Shown here: positions 16,909 through 29,531 of the stretch, piece by piece
Layout of the letters: every line of letters begins with the position of its first letter
How positions within the stretch are numbered: the stretch's first letter is position 1
Assembly (NCBI GenBank): GCA_022819745.1
Contig: JAJEGS010000011.1
Location: 124,001 to 188,000, forward strand
Reading direction: 5' to 3'
Length of the DNA: 64,000 nucleotides
Origin: Candidatus Latescibacterota bacterium
GTDB taxonomy: Bacteria; Latescibacterota; UBA2968; UBA8231
Translations under genes and position numbers: made by a program
The notes under the pieces: generated by a model
Told to the model about the DNA's origin: nothing
Seen by the model: the letters and a program-made list of their open reading frames with translations, nothing else
Database searches by the model: none

Positions 16909-17698
16909 CGCAAGCCCGCAAGCAGGCGTTCAAATACCCCCGGCTCTCCGCGGCAATCGTCGCCACCTGCCCCAAGTCGTACTCCTTGGCCCCAATCACT
17001 TCCAAGTTGGCCGCCACGTCTAGCCCCGATTCGTGCAGCACCTTGACGTACCCGAATAAATCGATGTTACCCCGCCCACAAGCCTGCAACTCCGGTGCTC
17101 CTGGCCCGCCTTCCGCCACAGCGCAATCCCGGATATGCACGTGCTTGACTCGCGAGATAACCGCCGCCAGCGCCTCTACCGTATTCTCCCCCGCCCGATG
17201 GATGTGGCTCGGATCCATATCCACCCCAAATCCCGGCGAGTCGATCCGCTCCATCGCCCGCAACGTGGTCGGCGTATCGTAAATGCACTGCCCCACGTGC
17301 GCCTTAGCACACAGCGTCACCCCGTGTTCGTGCGCCCTATCGGCCATTTTGCCCAACAGCGCGACCTGCCGGTCGAAATCTTCCTCCACATCGCTTTTGC
17401 CCCCCGGGCCAACGTTGACAACGGGAATGCCAATCTCAGCCCCAGCCGCAAACGCCAGCATCAGCCGCTCCTCATCGAGCGCAGCCTCTTCCATGGCCAG
17501 CAATTTTAGCTCGTATTTTTCCGCTAGCTCTTTGATCTGGTTGGCCTGCGCCTGCCAGTTGTCCAACTCCAAGTGCTCGCACATGCCCTTGATCGCCGAA
17601 AGCTCGACGCCGTCGTAGCCAGCGAGGTGGATATGGCGCATCGCCGTTTCCAGATCGAATCCTGCAAAGAGCACCGAATTGGCCCCTAAATGAATCAT
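16898..17698 (-). CDS. Sugar phosphate isomerase/epimerase (xylose-isomerase-like TIM barrel)
   Basis: A 266-residue AP-endonuclease-2-like TIM barrel. Recognisable blocks are GYDGVELSAI near residue 28, LLAMEEAALDEE near 70, GPGGKSDVEEDF near 98, ALCAKAHVGQ with likely metal ligands, and FGVDMDPSHIHRAG, where D and H are typical ligands. The ATG at 17698 has GAGGAG spaced 9 bp upstream. It is the first gene of a leftward operon with thpR, the creatininase and the THUMP methyltransferase. The sugar or polyol substrate is unknown. Confidence 0.92.
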   Translation of the reverse strand: MIHLGANSVLFAGFDLETAMRHIHLAGYDGVELSAIKGMCEHLELDNWQAQANQIKELAEKYELKLLAMEEAALDEERLMLAFAAGAEIGIPVVNVGPGGKSDVEEDFDRQVALLGKMADRAHEHGVTLCAKAHVGQCIYDTPTTLRAMERIDSPGFGVDMDPSHIHRAGENTVEALAAVISRVKHVHIRDCAVAEGGPGAPELQACGRGNIDLFGYVKVLHESGLDVAANLEVIGAKEYDLGQVATIAAESRGYLNACLRACGAR

Positions 17699-17777
17699 TT
17701 TCGCAACTCCTCTTGAGTGATAAGCAATTGATTTTACTGAATTACCGAGCGGTCATTATACGCAGATGAAAAAGGGG

Positions 17778-17808
17778 CGTCAAGCAGCGGCGTAGAGAGT
17801 GCTTGACG
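17778..17808. promoter_or_regulatory. 8-bp inverted repeat upstream of the EcoRII-type operon
   Basis: CGTCAAGC (17778-17785) and GCTTGACG (17801-17808) form a perfect dyad with 15 bp between. It sits in the divergent gap between the isomerase (leftward) and the methyltransferase (rightward), followed by an AT-rich stretch at 17820-17860 that likely holds the promoter. Operator function is a guess. Confidence 0.35.
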
Positions 17809-17952
17809 GGGTTCGGCGATTCGTATTTCATATATTTATATTTACATTGAATATTGTATTTACCGTCCCGAATGGTCCGATCCCTCCATTCCGACGACTC
17901 CGCCGCAGCGAAGGCGGGCACGGAAAGCAATCCAGAAAGGTTTCCTATTACC

Positions 17953-19107
17953 ATGCCGCCCACTGCGAATAAATCCGATGGCACATCGCAAAGAGATCAA
18001 ACCGCCTTGTCGATTGAGCCAAGAAATCCAAGCGATCCGGCCTTTAGATTTATCGACTTGTTCGCCGGTATTGGAGGGATGCGCCGCGGCTTTGAACCGT
18101 TAGGCGGAAAGTGCGTGTTCACTAGTGAGTGGAACAAGCACGCCCAACTCACCTACAAAGCTAACTACGACTGCGACCATGAGATTGCCGGGGACATTAC
18201 GCAGATCCCAGTAGATGAAATTCCGCCACATGACCTGTTACTGGCAGGCTTCCCGTGTCAACCATTTTCGATCGCGGGCGTGTCAAAGAAGAATGCGCTC
18301 AAGCAACCGCATGGGTTCCGTTGTGAAGCACAGGGAACACTGTTTTTCGATGTGGCGCGGATCGTTGAAGCTCATCAGCCTCGTGCTTTTCTTCTCGAAA
18401 ACGTCAAAAACCTAGTCAATCACGACAGGGGCCGAACATTTCGCGTAATCCACCGGACGCTAACCGAGGAATTGAAATATCAGATTCACACAAAGGTAGT
18501 GGATGCCCGTTCGTGGGTACCACAACACCGCGAGCGGATTTTTATTGTCGGCTTCCGCGAGCCCAACTGGTTCTCTTTTGACGATTTTGTTGTTCCCGAC
18601 CCGCTCAAGGGGCCACGGCTCAAGACAATTCTGCATCCTGAAAACGGCAGCGAATCTGCTGAAAGCCCATACACTATAGGACCAAAAGCAAAGGTTGCCG
18701 ACAAGTACACGCTCTCCAACCACTTGTGGGACTATCTTCAAAGGTATGCTGAAAAACACCGAGCCGCCGGCAACGGTTTTGGCTTCGGGCTTGTTGGCCC
18801 AGAAGATAGCTCGCGCACCCTCTCGGCCCGCTACTATAAGGATGGATCCGAAATTCTCGTGAAACGCGGACGGAAAAACCCCCGTCGCCTGACGCCGCGA
18901 GAATGTGCTAGGCTCATGGGTTTCGACAAGCCGGGCGAAAGCCGATTTGTGATCCCGGTTTCCGATACACAAGCCTATAAACAATTCGGAAATGCAGTTG
19001 CCGTCCCATGCGTCGAGGCTCTAGCGAATTACATAGTGCCTTGGCTAGGTATCGGAGAAGATGACACCAAAGTGTCGCCCCCAATGCGGTTGCCTCTCTT
19101 TGGCTGA
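17953..19107 (+). CDS. EcoRII-type DNA (cytosine-5) methyltransferase (Dcm family)
   Basis: A 384-residue C5 methyltransferase close to M.EcoRII/Dcm. Motif I is FIDLFAGIGGMRRGFE, motif IV is GFPCQPFSIAGVSKK, ENVKNL is motif VI, QHRERIFIVGF is motif VIII, and the C-terminal blocks RTLSARYYKDGSEIL and RRLTPRECARLMGF are hallmarks of the CCWGG-specific group. It should methylate the internal cytosine of CCWGG to protect host DNA from the endonuclease encoded 63 bp downstream. The ATG at 17953 was preferred; in-frame starts at 17872 (ATG) and 17854 (TTG) would add about 30 residues of low-complexity sequence. GC is lower than in neighbours, suggesting transfer. Confidence 0.93.
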   Translation: MPPTANKSDGTSQRDQTALSIEPRNPSDPAFRFIDLFAGIGGMRRGFEPLGGKCVFTSEWNKHAQLTYKANYDCDHEIAGDITQIPVDEIPPHDLLLAGFPCQPFSIAGVSKKNALKQPHGFRCEAQGTLFFDVARIVEAHQPRAFLLENVKNLVNHDRGRTFRVIHRTLTEELKYQIHTKVVDARSWVPQHRERIFIVGFREPNWFSFDDFVVPDPLKGPRLKTILHPENGSESAESPYTIGPKAKVADKYTLSNHLWDYLQRYAEKHRAAGNGFGFGLVGPEDSSRTLSARYYKDGSEILVKRGRKNPRRLTPRECARLMGFDKPGESRFVIPVSDTQAYKQFGNAVAVPCVEALANYIVPWLGIGEDDTKVSPPMRLPLFG

Positions 19108-19170
19108 TAGCCTTGATAAGGCGGCCAGATTCTGTGATTACGCAATGGTTGCGGGATACGACAAGGTAAA

Positions 19171-20397
19171 ATGGCCCCGGCTGATCTGAAAAATTGGCTC
19201 GACAAGCATTCTAATCCCGACTCTGTCTGGTATGCAAAACGCCTGTCTGGAAACGACACGCTAGCCAACAGAACCCATCAAGCTGGCCCATACATTCCAA
19301 AGAATTTTCTATTTAGTGTGTTGCCGATACTTGACAGGCCGCAAACACTAAATCCGGATGTTCGATTCGACCTCTATATTGATTCGCATGCCGATCACAG
19401 GTGTGTTCGGGCTATTTGGTACAACAACAAATTCCACGATGGTACGCGCAATGAGACTCGCCTAACTAATTTCGGCGGTTCCCAATCAGCACTACTTGAT
19501 CCAAGTAACACAGGCGCGCTGAGCATATTCGTGTTCTCCTTGGATGATCAAGGTACGGCGACTGAGTGCCACGTGTGGGTCTGTCGTTGCGAAACCGAAG
19601 AAGAGTTGGTTGAAGAGCGTATTGGCCCAGTAGAGCCCGGCAAGTGGACGATCTGGCCGCCACATTATTCGCTGTATCCAAATCTCTTCGGGTCCACCAC
19701 GTCAACGCAAGTGGATTGCTGGCTGGCTCCCAGCGAAATCCCCCCAGAGTGGTTGGAAACGTTTCCGACTGGAATGGAGCTCATTGATAAGGCGGTCAAG
19801 TTGCGGCCAGACCTCTCCCTCAGTCTTGACCGCAGGTTGCTAAGCCGACGGGACTGTGAATTCGAGTTATTCCGCAGCGTTGAGGAAGCGGTAGAACTCC
19901 CGGCAATCAGGCAAGGGTTTGACAGCATGGATGAGTTTATAGCCCAAGCACAGACCATCCTCCAGCGCCGCAAATCGCGTTCGGGACGATCACTCGAACT
20001 TCATGTACGCACGATCTTCATAGAGGAAGGGCTCCGAGAAAACCAAGATTTCGCGCATCAGCAGGAAGCCGAACCGGGCCGTCGTCCCGACTTTCTATTT
20101 CCTTCGGCGGACACCTACAAGAACATGTCATTTCCGGAAGAACGGCTACGAATGCTTGCGGTCAAGACCACTTGTAAAGACCGTTGGCGTCAAATTCTCA
20201 ATGAAGCGGATCGTATAAAGCGCAAGCACCTTTTGACTCTACAAGAAGGAGTTTCGGAAGGGCAGTTTCAGGAGATGAAAGACGCTGGAGTGCAACTCGT
20301 CGTCCCGACTCCTCTTATCGACAAATTTCCAACGTCAGTCCGGCCTCATCTCGAAACGTTAGACCGGTTTATCGCCGACGTGCAGTGCCTCAATTAG
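19171..20397 (+). CDS. EcoRII-type restriction endonuclease (type IIE)
   Basis: A 408-residue protein, near the 404 residues of R.EcoRII. The N-terminal effector domain is recognised by YAKRLSGNDT, YIPKNFLF, RAIWYNNKF and NTGALSIFVF. The C-terminal PD-(D/E)XK-like catalytic domain has RRPDFLFPSADTY and AVKTTCKDRWRQILNEAD (lysine K332), the most conserved block of the family. EcoRII cuts at CCWGG and needs a second copy of the site bound in the effector domain; the same is inferred here. The ATG at 19171 has an AAGG ribosome site 5 bp away. A T-tailed hairpin at 20563 ends the transcript. No Vsr mismatch endonuclease accompanies the pair. Confidence 0.94.
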   Translation: MAPADLKNWLDKHSNPDSVWYAKRLSGNDTLANRTHQAGPYIPKNFLFSVLPILDRPQTLNPDVRFDLYIDSHADHRCVRAIWYNNKFHDGTRNETRLTNFGGSQSALLDPSNTGALSIFVFSLDDQGTATECHVWVCRCETEEELVEERIGPVEPGKWTIWPPHYSLYPNLFGSTTSTQVDCWLAPSEIPPEWLETFPTGMELIDKAVKLRPDLSLSLDRRLLSRRDCEFELFRSVEEAVELPAIRQGFDSMDEFIAQAQTILQRRKSRSGRSLELHVRTIFIEEGLRENQDFAHQQEAEPGRRPDFLFPSADTYKNMSFPEERLRMLAVKTTCKDRWRQILNEADRIKRKHLLTLQEGVSEGQFQEMKDAGVQLVVPTPLIDKFPTSVRPHLETLDRFIADVQCLN

Positions 20398-20562
20398 GCG
20401 ACAGTAGCGAAGAGTTCGGTCAGCCGGTGTAGGGAGGCGTTGAGCACACTCAGTCCCGAAAATAGGAAAGGATTCATGGACGATTAATTGAACCCACAGA
20501 GGCTAGGGGCAGACCGGCAAGATGATGCTGTTGCGATAACGCCTTGGTCGAGAACAAAAAAC

Positions 20563-20597
20563 CCTCCGATGAGATAAAAACCGTCGGAGGATTTTTC
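20563..20597 (+). terminator. Rho-independent terminator of the EcoRII-type operon
   Basis: CCTCCGA (20563-20569) pairs with TCGGAGG (20584-20590), followed by ATTTTTC. It lies 166 bp after the endonuclease stop; the bases between (20398-20562) contain no convincing gene. Confidence 0.8.
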
Positions 20598-20654
20598 TAG
20601 GCTGGCGTAGTTCCGTCCATACCTCGGCCAGACGCTGTTGGTCTAGGTATGCCG

Positions 20655-20957
20655 CTACGCATTTACATTTTCGAGATCGCGCACCTTGCGTGTAGTGATT
20701 TTGAAATCATGACCCAAGACCCCGAGGATATTGAAAAGTACATCGAAGCTAATTTTTCCGATCTTGGTTCTGTTTTCTATCTGGGCAATGCGCGGTTGGG
20801 AGACGCCGACCATCTCGGCCAATTGGCCTTGCGTCAAGCCAAATCGCTTTCTACTCTTCACGATCTTTTCGATGAGCTGTTCTTTCTGGCGCAGTTCGTT
20901 AGTATTGACGCCGAGTTCCTCTGCCCATTGCTCAATGTTGACCTTTTTCCAAGGCAT
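20655..20957 (-). CDS. XRE-family transcriptional regulator (orphan antitoxin-like)
   Basis: A 100-residue protein with a helix-turn-helix of the HTH_3 type at about residues 38-75: RFGLTQGQLAEMVGVSQPRIAQIEN. The N-terminal PWKKVNIEQWAEELGVN segment resembles HigA/RelB-linked regulators. The ATG at 20957 was chosen because GGAGG lies 7 bp upstream; a TTG two codons earlier is too close to it. No toxin gene is adjacent on either side. It could be a solitary antitoxin or a regulator of the restriction system next door. It is divergent from uvrA. Confidence 0.85.
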   Translation of the reverse strand: MPWKKVNIEQWAEELGVNTNELRQKEQLIEKIVKSRKRFGLTQGQLAEMVGVSQPRIAQIENRTKIGKISFDVLFNILGVLGHDFKITTRKVRDLENVNA

Positions 20958-21107
20958 TTTCAAACCTCCTTCAGTCTTCTGAGAATAAGCCCTCTATCCC
21001 CATAGGTAAAGGGGGCTTCCCATTCCGCACCCCTACGCTTGCCCGCTGCACATTCGTATAGTATATTTTTGGATTCCTTTTTCCCGCCCCTCGCGTCTAC
21101 ACGAGTC

Positions 21108-26771
<5,664 letters not shown>

Positions 26772-26773
26772 GC

Positions 26774-27427
26774 ATGAGCGAGTTGCACCTGCCCCAACGC
26801 GCCTTTTTCGAGTTTTCCTTTCGCTGTCCGAGGCGGGAAAAGCCGCCCAAAATCGACGGCAACTTGCGCGATTGGGACGACGCCGAGCGCGTGCCCGACC
26901 TGATGGCCGTCGATGGCCACCAGCCCTTTGCCTCGGTCTATATGGCCTACGACGACAGCGGCCTGTATTTTGCCTGCGAGGTCAAGCGCAAGACGACCTA
27001 CAAGCTCAACCCGCTCCAACCTGCTGCTGGCGACAGCCTCGAACTCTTCATCGACACCCGCGACGTCAAAGAGCACCGCGCCAACCGCTTCTGCCATCGG
27101 TTTTACGTTTTGCCCGGCGGCAGCGGCAAGGACGGCAAGCAACCCATCGCCCGCCAGACTTCCATTGAAGATGCCCGCGAACAGGCACCGCCCTGCCCGG
27201 AAGACTCGATTGAGACCGGCCTGCGTCGGCTCAAGCGGAGCTATCAACTAGAGATCAAACTACCGGCTGCCGGTCTCAATGGTTTTGCGCCGCGAGAGTT
27301 CAATCGAGTGGGGTTTGCGTACCTGTTGCACGACTCACAGCACGGCACCCAGTCTTGGTCGTCGATCTCGGACATGGGCGTAGAGCGCGATCCGAGTACT
27401 TGGGGTACGGCCGAGTTGGTGGGCTAG
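26774..27427 (+). CDS. CBM9-like (carbohydrate-binding family 9-like) domain protein
   Basis: A 217-residue protein beginning 2 bp after the uvrA stop. It matches the CBM9-like/DOMON-type fold: PPKIDGNLRDWDDAERVPDL, then SVYMAYDDSGLYFACEVK and GDSLELFIDTRDVKEHRANRFCHRF, the usual order of strands. No signal peptide is present, so it is probably cytosolic, unlike most CBM9 modules. The ORF could extend upstream inside uvrA in another frame, but the ATG at 26774 fits the family start. The role is unknown; linkage with uvrA is likely only positional. Confidence 0.8.
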   Translation: MSELHLPQRAFFEFSFRCPRREKPPKIDGNLRDWDDAERVPDLMAVDGHQPFASVYMAYDDSGLYFACEVKRKTTYKLNPLQPAAGDSLELFIDTRDVKEHRANRFCHRFYVLPGGSGKDGKQPIARQTSIEDAREQAPPCPEDSIETGLRRLKRSYQLEIKLPAAGLNGFAPREFNRVGFAYLLHDSQHGTQSWSSISDMGVERDPSTWGTAELVG

Positions 27428-27604
27428 GGCCGTCGGCGGCCACCTAACCACGACGGCAAGCGCACCAACGGCGCGGTTTCTCCACGGCAACACACCCTGC
27501 ACGAGCAGAATAATAGACCCATGCCGTGCGGCGAAAAAACACTAACTACACTACCCCGCCAAACAAGGTATCAAGCAAAAATTTTTCTATCCGCTAAATT
27601 CCCC

Positions 27605-27610
27605 TATACT
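27605..27610 (+). promoter_or_regulatory. Possible -10 box before the AAA-ATPase/PD-(D/E)XK gene
   Basis: TATACT at 27605-27610 lies in an AT-rich stretch about 45 bp before the start codon. No good -35 box is seen. The remaining gap 27428-27625 contains a weak GCCGTC/GACGGC dyad (27429-27457) and no gene. Confidence 0.3.
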
Positions 27611-27625
27611 ATTTAATAGATCGTC

Positions 27626-27667
27626 TATCCGCGCATTCATCTAAGACCTTTGCCAATGCCTAATTCC
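27626..27667 (+). repeat. 42-bp direct repeat, copy 1 (leader and first codons)
   Basis: This segment matches 29490-29531 at 39 of 42 positions. It spans the end of the leader, the start ATG and the codons for MPNS. Copies lie 1,864 bp apart and bracket the AAA-ATPase/PD-(D/E)XK gene. Confidence 0.9.
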
Positions 27668-29419
27668 TCCTACCCGCGCATTCCCTATGGCTGGGCTGAT
27701 TTCCGCGCTATCCGCTTGGAAAAGCGCCTGTATGTCGATAAGACGCGCTTTGTCCACGCGCTGGAAGAGGAACGCTACGTCTTTCTGATACGCCCGCGTC
27801 GCTTTGGCAAGTCCTGTTGGGTATCCCTGCTGGACAACTACTACGACCGCAACCGCGCCGACGAATTCGAGGACGTCTTCGGCGGCACCCACTTGGGGCG
27901 GCACCCCACCGAAAACCGCCATCGTTACGTCATCTTGCGCTTTGACTTCTCGGCGTTCGATGACACCTTAGAAACCCTGCGGGAACGCTTTGAAGAGTAT
28001 TGCCAAATGGTGGTCCGACACGCGCTGGAGCGCAATGCGGATTTGTTTCCCGAGGCGGCGCGGCAGCACATCCGCGCCCCAAGCTCGGTCAATGGCCAGC
28101 TCAACGAGTTATTCCTGTACGCCGGCGATCACGGCATTCCGCTGTACGTGCTCATCGACGAGTACGACAACTTTGCCAACACCGTGCTGGCGCATCGCGG
28201 GGCCGAAGCCCATCAGTCCTTCACCCATGGCGGCGACTTGGAGCGCAATTTCTTCGCCACGCTCAAGAACGGAGCCGGATACAGCGGCGGCTTGGAGCGC
28301 ATGTTCATCACCGGCGTGTCCCCGATTACCATGGACGACGTCACCAGCGGCTTCAACATCGGCAAGAACATCAGCTTGCACCCGGAGTTCAACGACATGC
28401 TCGGCTTCACTGAGGACGAGGTACGGCAACTGCTGGAGCTGTACCGCGATCACGGTGTGTTCAATCAGGAGGTCGAAGCCGCGCTGGCGGTGATGCGGAA
28501 GTGGTACAATGGTTATCGGTTCGCCAAGGAGGCCGAGGGCGATCTCTACAACACCGATATGGTCCTCTACTATCTAAAGGCTTCCATTCCGAACCGACCC
28601 ATACCGGACGAGTTGATCGACACCAATGTCCGCATCGACTACGGCAAGCTGCGCCATCTGCTGACGGTCAACCGCCAACTCAACGGCAACTTCGACCTGC
28701 TCTGCCACATCATCGGCGAGGAACAGGTAAACACGCCCATCCAACTCAGCTTTCCCCTCAACCAGCTAGACCAACGCGAAAACTTCCTGTCGCTGCTGCA
28801 TTACTTCGGCCTGCTCAGCATTCGGGAAGTGGCACACGGAGTTCCTCGGCTCGGCATTCCCAATCAAACGGTCAAGCGGCTGATGTACGGCTACCTGCGC
28901 GATGCGTACGATGATGTGGGGGTGTTCTCGGTCGATGTGTACACCTTTTTTGGCTTGGTTCAGGCAATGGCCTACGACGGCGCTTGGCAGCCGGCCTTGG
29001 ACTTTTTGCGCGATGCCTTAGCCGAACAAACCGGCATCCGCGACTACATGGACGGCGAGAAGGTCGTCCACGGCTTTGTCGCCGCCTACTTGAGCCTGTC
29101 CCCGTATTTTATGCTGCACTCGGAGTATGAACTCAACAAGGGGTATGCGGATTTGTACTTGGAGCCGTTTGTGGCGCAGTATTCCGACATGCAGTTCGGC
29201 TACGTGCTCGAGCTCAAGTATCTCAAGCGGCGTGCGTCGCTCGACGAATCCGTCGTGGCGGACAAGGTGCAGGAGGCCGTAGGGCAGTTGCGCGGCTATC
29301 TGGCTGACCCGCTCTTGCGCCGCCGTTACCCGTCGGTGCGACACATCGGCTTGGCAATGGTGTTTCACGGCTGGGAGCTGGTCGCCTACCAAGCCATAGA
29401 CGACGCGGCGGAAGACTAA
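27656..29419 (+). CDS. AAA-ATPase-like / PD-(D/E)XK nuclease family protein
   Basis: A 587-residue protein of the Pfam AAA-ATPase_like plus PDDEXK_9 architecture. The N-terminus has the family pattern YVDKTRFVHALEEE and the P-loop RPRRFGKS (about residues 45-52), with LIDEYDNFAN as Walker B. The C-terminal domain carries the nuclease-fold block KGYADLYLEP and YVLELKYLKR (D...ExK). These proteins are highly multiplied in Bacteroidota, Latescibacterota and others; their function is unknown and a mobile or defence-related role has been suggested from their abundance. The ATG at 27656 is in a 42-bp segment that recurs at the next gene. GC matches the surroundings. Confidence 0.9.
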   Translation: MPNSSYPRIPYGWADFRAIRLEKRLYVDKTRFVHALEEERYVFLIRPRRFGKSCWVSLLDNYYDRNRADEFEDVFGGTHLGRHPTENRHRYVILRFDFSAFDDTLETLRERFEEYCQMVVRHALERNADLFPEAARQHIRAPSSVNGQLNELFLYAGDHGIPLYVLIDEYDNFANTVLAHRGAEAHQSFTHGGDLERNFFATLKNGAGYSGGLERMFITGVSPITMDDVTSGFNIGKNISLHPEFNDMLGFTEDEVRQLLELYRDHGVFNQEVEAALAVMRKWYNGYRFAKEAEGDLYNTDMVLYYLKASIPNRPIPDELIDTNVRIDYGKLRHLLTVNRQLNGNFDLLCHIIGEEQVNTPIQLSFPLNQLDQRENFLSLLHYFGLLSIREVAHGVPRLGIPNQTVKRLMYGYLRDAYDDVGVFSVDVYTFFGLVQAMAYDGAWQPALDFLRDALAEQTGIRDYMDGEKVVHGFVAAYLSLSPYFMLHSEYELNKGYADLYLEPFVAQYSDMQFGYVLELKYLKRRASLDESVVADKVQEAVGQLRGYLADPLLRRRYPSVRHIGLAMVFHGWELVAYQAIDDAAED

Positions 29420-29489
29420 ACTCCAAGTACAGGCCGCGTAACCCAAGCTCACGTTATCTTATATTTCTTATATTTAAAGTTTAGATTGT

Positions 29490-29531
29490 TATCCGCGCAT
29501 TCACCTAAGATCATTGCCAATGCCTAATTCC
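29490..29531 (+). repeat. 42-bp direct repeat, copy 2 (leader and first codons)
   Basis: Second copy of the segment at 27626-27667, with three mismatches. It supplies the start ATG and the first four codons (MPNS) of the DUF2723 gene, although the two proteins are unrelated after that. Confidence 0.9.

Noticed and set aside
20958..21107. Toxin gene paired with the XRE regulator
   Set aside because: The only frame there overlaps the uvrA start and has no RelE/HigB features.
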